Part shown: positions 13,001 through 24,821 of the stretch, piece by piece | How the letters are laid out: each line of letters begins with the position of its first letter | How positions within the stretch are numbered: position 1 is the first letter of the stretch | DNA from: Sindora glabra | Taxonomy: Eukaryota > Streptophyta > Magnoliopsida > Fabales > Fabaceae | Reading direction: 5' to 3' | DNA: 64,000 bases | Assembly (NCBI GenBank): GCA_020226215.1 | Contig: CM035234.1 | Coordinates: 930,001 to 994,000, forward strand | The notes under the pieces: generated by a model | The model's database searches: none | What the model was told of the DNA's origin: nothing | The model's input: the letters and a program-made list of their open reading frames with translations, nothing else | Translations under genes and position numbers: made by a program

Positions 13001-13111
13001 AATGTGCCCTCTGCATTTCAGTGGGTCCTTATTATTACAGGATTGAGTGGAGCCTTCATATTTTGTGCCTTCATCTGGTTCTTTAAATACAGAAGACTCA
13101 TGCCTCTGTAG
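10088..13111 (+). CDS. MRS2-1: MRS2-1/MGT2-like magnesium transporter (CorA superfamily)
   Basis: The coding exons are 10088-10678, 11992-12120, 12222-12554, 12632-12679 and 12881-13111. All junctions are phase 0 with GT-AG borders, giving 443 aa, the usual length for Arabidopsis MRS2-1 (MGT2). The first exon has the family block GQGLRSWIHVD, then EVDKFTMMRRCDLPARDLRL and GREKAIVVNLEQIRCIITA. Exons 2-4 form the long cytosolic helices (LNLERVRRLKSRLVALTRRVQK, ELEMLLEAYF, EYIDDTEDFINIQL). Exon 5 holds two membrane helices, with the signature GMN at residues 399-401 after the first helix and the family end FKYRRLMPL. These proteins form pentameric Mg2+ channels; the Arabidopsis orthologue acts at the vacuolar membrane. 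No defect is seen. Intron 1 carries a probable LINE fragment. Confidence 0.95.
11598..11840 (-). mobile_element. Probable truncated LINE 3' end in MRS2-like intron 1
   Basis: The plus strand reads TTTATTTTTTGATAGG, then AATTTTATTAAAAGAAGG and ATACAAAGAGGGC. The reverse complement has the form ...CTTTGTATC...TTTTAATAAAATT...CCTATCAAAAAA, the kind of 3' tail seen on plant L1-type LINEs. No reverse transcriptase coding sequence is visible and the inner limit is a guess. The orientation is opposite to the host gene. Confidence 0.4.
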
Positions 13112-16100
13112 TAAACTTAGATCACCTTCAAGGAGAGAAAACTGTTCCACCATTTCAATTATTACTATTTTATTTTATTTGGAATGTGAAATTAAAAGTA
13201 GGCTCAATTTTGGAGGCAATTTTGAATATTGTGATGAAAATAATAGTAAATTGACAAATAAAATTTGCAGTGACATACCTTGAGGCTCAACTTGCTTTGG
13301 CATTCGTGTATTGTTTTTTGAGGACATGAGACGGACGAGTCTGTAGGTAATATGTTGTGTTCCAAACTGACTATTAGGAGAAATAATTGCCACGTGCTGC
13401 ATTGCTTTCTTTCTCTGCGTACCATGTTTCCCTAATCTTTAAATCCAAACTAAAATGAAGGCCACCTAGTGGTTTCTGGTGCTGGGTGTTTTCAGTAATT
13501 TCCAACCCACTTTGGCGTGAAATGCCAAATCTTAAAATGTCAGTTCTAATTGATTTAGTGAAGAGGTTCCCTTCTTAATGCTTGAAAATGTTACTTTCAT
13601 GACCATTGTTCACTGTTGTTTTTGCAACTGCACATATATATAATCTGAGTCAATACTTAGTTGAAGCAAGTGAGATTACTTTGACTCGAATCCTATTAAT
13701 TATTCTTGATTGGCCTTTGCTCTCCTTAATTTTGCAGCATTTGTGGGTTCCATCTTACCAAAGCACTCGGGCTATTCCTCGTAAGATTGTTAAATAGGAA
13801 TTAGCGTCAATAAGTGGGACCTCCACTTGCACTTGTCTCTTCCCAAGTTTCTATGCAAAATTTTGAACAACTCCTTTATGCCATGTTAAATTTTACTTAG
13901 CTCGATTAATTATTTTCACTCCCTTTTACGTAATGCGCAATTTTTTTCATCAGAGATACTTGAATTTCTTCCCAAGTTAGGATTTTAAATGAGTACTACA
14001 TTACATATTACAAATGAGGGAAATATTTTTATGTGAAAAATGAAAATGGTGAATTACGATTATCAAATTTTGTATTAATAATTAGGATTAAAATATAATT
14101 AAAAATTATGTAAATAATTTCGAAGGTCATTTGATCATTTAATAAAAGTTATATGATTTTATATTTTAATTTTAATTCTTCAATATTAAATTTGATAGTA
14201 ATGATTTACTTTTTTAATTCTCACATAAAAATATTCATCTCACTTGATACACTTCTTGCAACCAATATGTATATATAAGATTACTCTTAGGAATCATGAT
14301 AATATCAAATTATAACATATCATATATAAGATTATGTGAGATTACTATGATGTTTCATGATAAAGATAACTTTATACTATTATAATGTAAGAATTCTAAT
14401 TTGACTCATCTATAATAGGATTTTAATTAGGTTAATTCAGTGAATTTATTCAATTAATTAACACCTATGTATATACACTAGTGTCAGCACACCAATACTT
14501 AACACCAATACTTACAAAATGGAACAACCTTTGGTTTAAATTTGCATTGAATGTGTTGATTTATCAGGGTCATTAATATCCTTTCCTAAAAACTACCAAT
14601 AAAAGTATTTTAATCTTTGGATTTTATATAATATAAAATAATTAAATGATTGATAAGAAAAATGATATTTCTTTTATTAAAAACGATCTAAATGAGAAAG
14701 TTTACAAAAATTGCCCTACTACATTATATTTACATTAGCTTGTAGGACGCGTTTCTAACATTTAGCCATCCACTAATTTGATATTCTGCACAAGCAAAAG
14801 AGTACAAAGTCACTGTTGTCACTGATCAATGTATGCGCTCGACATTGGCAAAACGGTGTCTTCTTAGCCAAAGCTTATCCACATTAGGAATATACCCGAA
14901 AGAAAGTGTAAGTTGGAATGAAGAACTATCACGAATAATGTAATAATGTAGGCTAAATTGAAGAACTGCTATAGAGTATTATCACGGCATTGAGTAAAAT
15001 AAGCTGGGATTTGGGCGATGAGGAATGAATTGAAGATGGAGAAAAATTCTTACCAGATGGAGGGAGTAAAGTCAGTTGCAATAAAATGAAAATGGATAGA
15101 CACATGATTGAGAAGAAATATAGTACCCACAAGTAAAATGAAAATGGAGGGAGCAACGTGAGAGACATAAGCAGGTGATTATAATTGCAGATTGAATACT
15201 CTGTTTTTTTTTACATATATGTCATAAAAAAATTTCATTTGTTTTTATGTAAATGAAAGAATAGTGTATTATTTCTATACCCTATTATATTAAAAAAAAT
15301 TCTAGAGATATTATAATGAAATAAATGACTTCTTGATAAAGTTATCTTCCATTAAATTTCCTATTAGTTATACAAATTATTTTTAAGTGGAATTCACGTG
15401 TCATGACATTTTTGTCTGCATGTTACAATGTATCCCCGTATCAAATATCAATTTAGTTGATTTTATAATTTACCATCATTTATGATTGGCAATTTGTTTT
15501 AATTTTATAATAACAATAGCTACTGTCCTTTTTTTTAATCCGTGGTATAAAGGTCCAATTTCAATGGTTCAAACTAGTAAGGAGATTTAAAATAAATAAA
15601 TAAAATTACCGAATAACTACAAAAGGTGTAATCATTACAATTTTTCTCTTATTTAATTCTGCTAAAATCCGAAGGTCTATATATTTCCAAATTTCATATA
15701 ATTTGTCTAAAAGACTTTGTTGATGATCAAAAGGAAGAAAATTGTTTTTAAAATTAAGTGAACTTAGGTGTTAATATCTGAAAAATGTTTGCAGGAGATT
15801 TTGTAATTGTAAGTTAGCTTTGGCAGGTGTTGTCACTTAATATATTACCTAATGTTCTAGATATCATTAAAATTGATAAACGAAGGATTAATACTTAAAG
15901 TGTAAAATGCGGAGTGTGTGTGGACTAATACTTGTGAAGGAGGATAGAAATGAAGATAAAAAATAAATGGATATATTTGATACACCCTTTTTTTAAGTAT
16001 TAATAAATAATGATATTCATAAAATTGTCAACCCCATAATTTGAGGTAGGAATGAGCAGAGTGTGCATACAATCACTCTATATACAACTTTCACACGTTA

Positions 16101-16954
16101 CGAAAGAGCATGATATTTTATGTACAAGAGTCACGTCTGTATAAACACTTGTAACATCTACCACTTTGGTGTGAATAGAGACTATCTTAAGTAGTAAAAC
16201 AATTTCTTTCCTTTAAACAAATTATTTGATAAAAGCAAAAGTTTCTTTCCGCCAAAAAATTTTTCTAGTGTCAGACTCCTTTTCATTTCTAATGAGGCCA
16301 CCGAAAACAAATCTTCCTTCCAATAGCTGGCTAATACGCTAAAAGCACGTTGGTAATTACTATTATTTGCGCAATCCATGTCTTCTATCTGGCACTTCGT
16401 AAATATGAGATATCTTGTTTAAAAGCTAGTTTTACATATTAAATTGAATGAAGAAGCAAGAGTCCTTCGAAATTGATGGAGGAGTTACAACTTTTCTAGT
16501 AACTTGGGCCATGAGCTTCGGCTTGATCCATCAATTTAAAAGGCATTTTCCTCACTTTTGATGTAAAATCAGAGGGAGTTCTACCACACTCATATTATGG
16601 CACTTTCCCATATTCTTGTAACAACTGGTTTTCAATCTTCTAGTAACGTCATCGTTAGTAATTTAAGTAAAATTAGTTAGTAACTTAACTGTTGTAGTTT
16701 AGATCATTTCACGTTGTCATCGTAACCAATGACTAACCATTCTTTTCAGAAGACAAGGTAAATTTTAACCTTACTACAACTAATCGCTAGCCACTTCTAC
16801 GATTTAAAAGAGGCTAGGCTGTAATCTATGAAACGTAGTAAACCTCTAAAAATTAGAAGCATTGCTACACCCACACTTACTATTCACACACATCATTCAC
16901 ATTCCTCACATTCGCAATTGGACTTCAACTTAAAGCAAGACAACTTTAAAGTAC
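13112..16954. other. Intergenic region with MRS2-like 3' UTR, otherwise no gene seen
   Basis: The first few hundred bases should contain the transporter's 3' UTR. Short open frames at 13606-13797 and 16182-16379 have no recognisable domain. The segment 14000-14700 is AT-rich, and 16850-16950 has repeated CACA-type motifs just beyond the end of the fucosyltransferase gene. I found no RNA gene. Confidence 0.5.
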
Positions 16955-19853
16955 CTAACGATGATCCTTGACCAGTTTCATCCCACTCCTTACATCTTCA
17001 CAATACCTAATGTGAGGGAAAAGGGAAGTTACATTCACTATGCTTTTGGCACTACAGTAGTGCTTATGAGGATAATGAAAACAAGGCTCCATGGATATGG
17101 CTCGTCGACAAGGTGGATTTGGGATCTTTTCACCATATGCCTTCTGCAGAATCAAAGGCTTCAGACCCCCAAGACCATGAGCAACATACCCAAAAGTAGA
17201 CTTAGGGCTCGTAACCAATGCATCGCAAAAACTAAGCAAATATATTTCAGCCCACGCCCTCATGTTGTGCATGTTGTCATTCTTCTTTTGATGCTCTTCA
17301 TGACTTGGCTGATAAACTCTTATTACCTGCCCAGTTACATTTGTGCTTGTCAAATAGATAGCCCTTAGTTTCTCTCCATATTCCGAGTACAAAGATGCTA
17401 CTAAAACAACTCTCGACTTCTTCTTCTCCGACAAAGGAAGTACTAAATTCCGCTTATTTACTTCAGGAAGCAGCTTGTGCTTAACTGTGCACGATATAAT
17501 TTCTTTTATAATGGTTTGATGGGGCGCTCGAAGTGGATTAAAAACTCTTATCTGAAGGCCAATTCTCTCATCTGCTTTGGCCATGTATGTGTGATAGATT
17601 TTGCAGATTAGTTCCCATGCCTCATTTGAGGGGTGAAGGAGATACCGTCCTAAATGGTGGAATACTGTGTCTTTTTCTGGGAACATTTTGCTTAGCTCTC
17701 GTTTGAAAGAGGAAATCATGAAAAGGGAAGGGACGAAATATTGATCAGAGCTCAAAATCAACACAGTAATTTTATGGAGAATAATTTGACCCTGATCACA
17801 CTGAAAGAAGGTTTCATGATTATCAACTTTTAGAAGACTGTGCTGAAGATTAAGAAATAAAATTGATGGTGGAAAATCCCTTGTAGTGTTCGACCTGTCA
17901 TCCTTCATAATGTTTTCATATGTTTTCATATGTTTCAGATCTTTCCAATAAGGAAAATCCTTGGGCAACAACCAAGATGAATCAGGAAATGGCTCGCAAA
18001 ATAGACCAATCATGTCTGTCCCAAATCTGACAAGTAGAACTCGATCTGTAAGGATAGCATAAAGAAAAGCTGCAACCAAGGTTATCATCCTGTTTCCTAA
18101 GCCGTTGGAAGCTGTCCACACAAGGTATTTGCATTTTGTATCTGCATTTATATTGTTACTAGATTCTAAACCTTTCCTCATGGTTCTCTTGTAGAATTTG
18201 GTATGAGGTCCACAACTTTTATGAAGATGTTCATAGTTTCGCAGCTTGGATTTCAGATATGAAGAGGGTTTATGAGGAGAAGCTTTGCGGTATAAGTAAG
18301 ATTGATACCTACTTAAGCATGTTCCTTCATTAAACGTGGAAGCTACAAGTCCCTCAATAAGTTTATCCTTGGCAACGCTGGTAGATAGAGATGAATCCTT
18401 CTTCAAATCAGTTAATGCAAGATCCTTTGAACCTGTAATTGTGAAAGAAAAGACCACATACAAACTTGTAAGTAGACAAAGAAAAATTCTGGGGAAATAT
18501 TGTAATGTAATTTTAAGATTCCAGATATGTACTTGATTCAAGATTCAAAGGCAGTTTGTCATTGGCAATGCTGGTAGATAGAGATGAATCCTTCTTCAAA
18601 TCTGTTGAAAGATCCTTTGGACCTGAAAGGGTGAAAGAAAAGACCACATACAAACTTGTAAGTAGACAAAGAAAAATCCTGGGGAAATATTGTGACATAA
18701 TTTTAAGATTCCAGATATGTACTTGATTCAAGATGCAAAGGTAGTTTGTCATTGGCAATGCTGGTGGATAGAGATGAATCACTCTTCAAATCTGCAAATG
18801 AATGATACTTTGGAACTATAAGTTTAGAAGAGAAGACCACATGGGGGAAAAATTGCAGTTTTAATATTTCAAATATAGTACTTGATTCAAGATTTAACTT
18901 GTAGTGAAATTTTATTCAAGCAATTATTAAAAGAAAAAAAAAAAGAATTAAGCTGTTCTTGGAAGGAAATGTAGAAAAGAGAAGGTAAAATGTAGTAGGA
19001 TAGTGAAAAGGACAAACTTTGGTTTCAATCGTTGGTACTAGAAGAGGGTGAAGGACATCAGATTTCCAGATCTGCATTCCAAATGAACAATGGTTTCGTT
19101 TTCCATCGTCCCAGTTCAACCCAAAGTACCCCAAAATAAAACCAAACTATCTTAATGTTTATAAACGAAACTATCTTAATGCCTATTTTAGTTTTCCAGC
19201 TAGGCTATAATTAAGTTGCGAGCAATGTCCTACCAGAATACAAGGTTGCATTTTCCCGCACTCTTTCTTTCAAAAACCCTGGTATGCCATCTCGAGCTTT
19301 CTCCTCAATACCTTTGACATGCAGGTTAAAGCGATCACATTGACAACATCAGATAAAGTAAGAACTCTTTTTCAGGAATTCATTAAACAGGACAAAAGAA
19401 AGCCTAAGGACCAAACAAATACAGCAAAAAGACAAAATAACAGTAAGTAAAGGCAAGTATATGCTATTGCCCATTGAACATAAAAAGTGTTGGACACATT
19501 ACTGTATTGGGCTGAGATTATTGAGGGCATCATAAAAAGTAACCTTGGATAAGTTAAGGTTATATCATAATAAAACAAGAATGTTGAAAAACCTTACCTA
19601 CCTCTGACCTTGTAATGTTCTGATCTTGCCCTTCATTGGCTGGAGAACTAACATTTTGTGCTTCTTCTGTTATAACATTAGTAGTAGCACTCTCCGCATT
19701 TCCACGCGATGCATTAATTTCAGAAAACCCCTCAACCAGTTCGAAGATTGAGTTTTGGTCCACCATTATAACTATGAATAAAGCAGGGAACGCTATGGAT
19801 CCCACAATCAAGACCATTCTGAATCCTTTGAAACACAACCATGATCTTCCCAT
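16955..19853 (-). CDS. Galactoside/xyloglucan 2-alpha-L-fucosyltransferase-like (GT37)
   Basis: Exon 1 is 19853-19598 and starts at ATG 19853. It encodes MGRSWLCFKGFRM and a type II membrane anchor (about residues 14-31, VLIVGSIAFPALFIVIMV). It ends at TAG|GTAAGG in phase 1. The main exon is 18432-16955, after the acceptor TTTCACAATTACAG, and joins in frame to give about 577 aa, close to FUT1-type enzymes. GT37 blocks are visible: CLSRYQSYLYRK, KPSSYLKSKLRNYE, WTASNGLGNRM, ERIGLQIRVF and SPKSTFGYVAHGLGGLKP. The enzyme transfers fucose from GDP-fucose to galactose on xyloglucan or arabinogalactan chains in the Golgi. The frame also runs open upstream of 18432 to 18541 but has no ATG there, and that sequence is intron. 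The intron holds two more copies of the acceptor and exon start. The exact acceptor polysaccharide cannot be told. Confidence 0.88.
18533..18622 (-). other. Potential cassette exon, copy 2 (90 nt)
   Basis: The acceptor TTTCACCCTTTCAG precedes GTCCAAAGGATC, and a possible donor TTGAATCAA|GTACAT ends the piece. The length is 90 nt, phase 1 at both ends, with no stop inside, so inclusion would add 30 residues to the stem of the fucosyltransferase without a frame change. If the GTACAT donor is not used, reading from this acceptor stops shortly after at TYLES. No transcript evidence is available here. Confidence 0.4.
18723..18815 (-). other. Potential cassette exon, copy 3 (93 nt)
   Basis: The acceptor CTAAACTTATAG precedes TTCCAAAGTATC; the end uses the same TTGAATCAA|GTACAT donor form. 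It is 93 nt, phase 1 at both ends, with no stop inside. The polypyrimidine stretch is weaker than in the other two copies and the sequence is more diverged, so it may be inactive. Confidence 0.3.
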
Positions 19854-21319
19854 GGTGGCTAGAAAATTTCCAGAGTTTCTACATGAATAAGCTTTGAAAT
19901 AGCGTATACTACACATGCATGCAGCTTCAAATATCAATCTACACAAGCTTATCCTATAATAGACATATCGAAACCGTAGTATGTAAGAAATGAATAAGAA
20001 GATGTAAATATTAATTGTGGCAGTTGCTTACAGAGTGCATATTCAACTCAACTCAGTGAACACAATAACAAGTGTACCAAAATAAAAATATCCAGAAACA
20101 AATGCACAAACCCGCCACTCAGATAAAAAAGACACCCAGAAACAAAATAAATAAAGCTACGATTTTTATCATGAAACTAAACAGAGCACTTAATTTTGGT
20201 CGATTCAGCAACAGATGCTATCAAAAGCCCAACTTAACCACAGAAAATTTTCCGTTTACCTACATCCTTGATTTTCTCAACAACTAAACAAAAAACAAAA
20301 AGGAAAGTAAAATACTCACATTCAGATCAATGAAACAACAGCTGATCCAAAGCCAAACAACAGTATTCGAGGTGATTCATCAAACCGAACATTGAGCTCT
20401 ATGAATTCACCTGTGATACGTTAAAACCCGATGTCGTACATGCTCCAGTTTCCACTTTAACTAGTGTGCGTACGCTACTGGCAGCGGTGTGAAGGAAGAG
20501 TGAGTGTGAGAGGCAAAGCCGATCATAAGGCAATTTACTCCGGTTTTATTTTCCCAAAGAGATATGATTCATGAGATGCCCGTGTCCTGAGCAATAATTG
20601 AGTCTAGTTTACTGTGTCCGTAATGTTTTACTTTTGTACAATACTATTATACATACATTAAAAGTTTAGGTATAAATATTTTAATTTATTGATAATATAA
20701 TATTCATTAAATTTAAAAAATAAAAAAATATATGGTTGATATGAGTTTATAGGCTACTTATTAAAAAAAATAAATATTACTTATTAATATTAATTTTTTC
20801 ACTCTTATACTTTATACTTTTTATAAAAATGGCCATATATACACCAATGTAATGGATAGACCTAATTTTATATTTTTTATAATTTTATAAAAAAATTTAT
20901 TGAACATGCAAATAAAAATATATTAATTAAATTTTTAATAAAGAATAAATACTTAATTTCTCATTTAATATAATAGAAAGCATGTAAATAATTTACATTT
21001 TAAAAAGGAATATTGAAATAATATTTTTTCACATTATCATACTTTTAGATATAAAAGTATAATTATCAATTAATTTTTATTATAACAATATTATCATTTT
21101 GAAATTTAATACTCAATTTATTTAGATGTTTTTCGCATTAAATATGGATTTATTATTTATTACAATTTGTGAAATAATTTTTTAAGTTTTTATAAATTTT
21201 TTCAGTGTTAAAATTCATATATCTAATAATAATAATTTAAAATGAAATTTTACAATGGATTATTAATATTAAGTCAATATTATTGGATTGATAATAATTT
21301 GTATAATAATTTATTAGGT

Positions 21320-21639
21320 TATAAAATATATTCAATAACCAATACATTTGATTTGTATATAAATTATTTATATTGAGATAAAATTATAAATGATAGATCA
21401 TGTGTATAATATATTAAAAAATTATAATAAAATTTTTTACTTATAAATGTATTTTTAATTTTAAATGTTAAAGATTTTTTATAAATTTTCTATTCTCAAT
21501 GAAAATGAAAAATAATTAAAGTAAATACACAAATTTTTTATTTTGATGAAAAATATGTACTTCTAAATTTTATATACATAGGTGTACAATATTAAAAAAA
21601 TAGCATTACTGATCTCGATATATTTAATTTTTCAAGTTT
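21320..21639 (+). repeat. Long direct repeat, copy 1
   Basis: About 320 bases from ATAAAATATATTCAATAACC to ATTTAATTTTTCAAGTTT recur with high similarity 1,207 bases downstream at 22527-22853. No primer-binding site or coding sequence is seen between the copies, so an LTR identity is not supported. Confidence 0.7.
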
Positions 21640-22208
21640 TCAATATTTAGGTAATGATGAAGAATGTCAAAATTAATGATTTAAATATAATGCTATTAGT
21701 AACATTGTTATTTCTTAAGGAAGTATGTAATATATTAAAATTGAAATTCAAAATTAAATTTTAAATTTTTATATGATAATTTATGATATTTTTTGAAATT
21801 TTAAAACTTTGAATAATTTAATAATTTTAAAAATTATTAAATTAAAATAATTTAATTACATATATTAATATATAAATAGTTATGATTAAATAATTTTAAT
21901 TTAATAATTTAAAATTTTATTATATTATTTTAAATATCTGTGTATAAATTATTTATCAGTGAAGTATATAAGCAATACATTTTTATCCATGAATGTTTAT
22001 AACTAAGTATTTGTATATAAATTATTTATCCATGAATGTATATAACTAATACATTTTTATTTACATATTTTTATTCATATATGTTAAAAAAATATTTTTT
22101 AAAACAATAAAAAACCAAAAAAATTTTAAAAATATTTATCTATTTTTTAAAATTTATTCTTGAAAAAAATTAAAATCATAATCTTGAATACTATTTTTAA
22201 AATCTAAC

Positions 22209-22211
<3 letters not shown>

Positions 22212-22280
<69 letters not shown>
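22212..22280. repeat. (TA)n microsatellite
   Basis: About 34 uninterrupted TA dinucleotides lie between the two copies of the 320-bp direct repeat. Length is likely to be polymorphic. Confidence 0.95.
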
Positions 22281-22282
<2 letters not shown>

Positions 22283-22526
22283 CACCAATTTTGAAAATAT
22301 TGTTTCAAAAATTAAATATAATACATATATTATGCAAATCCTAACTTTCAATGTATAATTCTTAAATTTAAAAATATTTAAATTGAAATACTTCAAATAT
22401 TTTTAAATTTTAGATTTATATATAAAAAAATTTAAAAGTTGATTAAGTCAACATTTTATTAAGAGAAATAAATAATAAATTTAAAATAAAACTTAAGTTA
22501 TGTATTTCTCTTTACTTTTTTTGGAT

Positions 22527-22853
22527 CATAAAACATATTCAATAATCAATACATGTGATCTAGATATAAATTATTTATATTGAACTAAAATTATAAATGA
22601 TAAATCATGTATATAATATATTAAAAAAATTTATAATAAAATTTTTTATATATAAATGTATTTTTAATTTTAAATGTTAAATTTTTTTTTAAATTTTCTA
22701 TTCTCAATGAAAATGAAATAGAAAATAATTAAAGTAAATGTATGAATTTTTTTATTTTGATGAAAAATATGCACTTCTTAATTTTATATATGTAGGTGTG
22801 TAATATTAAAAAAATAGCATTATTGATCTTAATATATTTAATTTTTCAAGTTT
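22527..22853 (+). repeat. Long direct repeat, copy 2
   Basis: This is the second copy of the 320-bp sequence starting at 21320. It shares blocks such as AATTTTCTATTCTCAATGAA and TTTATTTTGATGAAAAATATG in the same order and orientation, with scattered substitutions and a few small indels. Confidence 0.7.
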
Positions 22854-24821
22854 ATTTGTCGTCGAAAGAATTTAAAATTACAATAAAATTTTTTATTTTT
22901 TATTTTTATTTTTAAATTTATTTTGAAAATATATATATACATATATAATAAATTCTGAATCTTTAAATCTATATAGGAAAAGATATTTAGGTTTAATTTA
23001 TTTTTATAAACTCATAAGTTCATAAAAAAAATTTGGAGTAAAAATAAAATTAGAATAAATTTAAGTTTTAAATTGTAAGGTTTATAAATAGGTAAATTAC
23101 CTAAAAACCTCTTTCATACATAAATAGATGTCATTTATTTATTGATTTATCAGGAAGGGTATCAATACCCAGACTTTTAGTCTAAGTATGAAAGAACTAT
23201 TCCTTTGCTTTATTGTTATAAGGATATTAAAAAAAAAATTGTTTCCTCCATATGCGAGTGAGATAACAGGTGACTCGTCATATTTTGACCAGTTTTTTTT
23301 TTTTTTTTCATATACAAAATTTGAGGGGGAAAAATGTTAACCTGTCAGAATGGAACAGAAAAGGTCATGAAATTTGAGCATAGGCATTACTAATCCCCCT
23401 TAAATTGGATTTGGAGCAATTAATTAACAAAGTAAAATGATATTCTTCTTCTCTGCCTAAATAATTAAATTATGGAAAGACTTTGAAATTAATGCCTTGG
23501 AAATCGATGGGCTGATGGGTGCTGAATCCTTCCTACTCAGACTCCGATCCCTCAGCCGCGGCTTAAGGTCTCGCTCCTTCGGAGTTCCGGAGTAGTGAGA
23601 AGGATTTTTAAAAAATGAATTAAATGTGAGAGATAATATAATAAACAAGAATAAGAATGTGTTTAAAAACAACAACTCAATGCATAATTGAGTAAGTTCA
23701 AAATTAAAATTACATTCCTTTAATTTGTTAGAATCGGATATTAAATTAAATGATTATTCGTTGAATTCATTTTGTAGTTAAATTTTAACTGTTACTTTTA
23801 TTTTAATGAGGTCTTATTAAATAATTATATTCAACTTATCTTTACTTTTGGGATAACAATTAAATATATAATCTCTATTACGTCATTTAAACATTCATTG
23901 TATAAAATTTTTTAAAATCATAATCAAGGATATTGTTTTTTCTTTTTGAAGAAAAAAAAAACAAATGAAAAATAGAGAAAATAGGTATAATATAAAATAG
24001 AGTTTAATTTTTTTTTATTATTATTTATTAAAAATAATCATTAAATATATTAAAACTTATTTAAATTCGATTAAATTCTGTTTAATAGTCAAAATCAAAA
24101 TTAAATTCGAGTTCATTTATTTTTATTAAATTTGAGTTTAAACAAATAAATACTTAATACGTAGGCATTTGATATTACTTTAGAGTTTTATACCCTCTCG
24201 TGTCTCATATTCAAATTTAGAATCTTCTGCTAAAAAAATTATCAGTATGTTCAATTGAACTCAACTCCTAATCTTAATTACATAATAATTTTTTTTTTTT
24301 GAAATAATCATTTTGGTCACTCCTAGAGATCCCTCTCACCCTCCGCCCCTAATTTTCACCACTATGAAAACCAAACATTGCCACCATCAAATCTTTTACG
24401 CAGGTTTTATCCTCTCTCTATATCTCGCCCCATGTTAATTTGTGAGTTCCCCTTGGTTCTGATTATGTAACATTACGATGATTATTATTGATTCTTACTC
24501 TTTCTGAGTTGCCGCGTAAATCCTTTTGGTGGGGTAGCCATTTTGCATTTAAAGTAGCTAGCTTAGCTTTTTTGGGTATGTATGTTGTCGTCCGCTATTT
24601 GCATTTCCTTTTACTCCATTGTCTCAGTTCATGAGCTTAAATGCAGGAAGGGTAATATTGCATCTATTATGGGATGACTCTTCTCTCTATCAGGTTTTTC
24701 AATTTTTGTCTACTAGTGGCACAGATTTGATTCTATGCCCTACCTTTAATTGTTCTGGTGTAGTTTGTTCTTTAATGGCTTTTGCTTTCTTTAGCAAAAC
24801 TTCTAATCTAAAGCTGTGAAG

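Larger units (their letters stand above)
18420..18905 (-). repeat. Tandem ~190-bp duplications of the fucosyltransferase splice-acceptor region
   Basis: The word AGACCACAT (antisense of the pyrimidine-rich intron end) recurs at 18451, 18641 and 18834, pitch about 190. Each unit contains intron end, AG, and a copy of the start of the main exon (KDLSTDLKKDSSLSTSIANDK-like). Copies one and two are near-identical; copy three is more diverged and has lost about 30 bases of intron. A fourth partial copy (TTGAATCAAGTAC) lies near 18885. Confidence 0.85.
20460..24300. other. AT-rich intergenic spacer upstream of the fucosyltransferase
   Basis: The first 150 bases are less AT-rich and may hold the minus-strand promoter and 5' UTR of the fucosyltransferase gene. 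Beyond 20640 the sequence is extremely AT-rich and without a gene. It contains a long direct repeat (21320-21639 and 22527-22853) and a TA microsatellite. A short balanced island at 23490-23600 has no recognisable product on either strand. Confidence 0.5.

Noticed and set aside
18433..18541. N-terminal extension of the fucosyltransferase frame with a hydrophobic stretch
   Set aside because: It has no ATG (begins at TTG), and the sequence at 18433 upward is a classic intron end; exon 1 at 19853-19598 supplies the start and membrane anchor in matching phase.
22154..22396. 80-codon frame with a Tyr-Ile repeat
   Set aside because: It is a translation of the TA microsatellite.
21320..22853. LTR retrotransposon interpretation of the direct repeats
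   Set aside because: No TG...CA ends, primer site, polypurine tract or coding sequence could be identified.
23457..23675. Open frames on both strands over a GC-richer island
   Set aside because: Both strands are open, neither product resembles a known family, and no splice or promoter context supports either.
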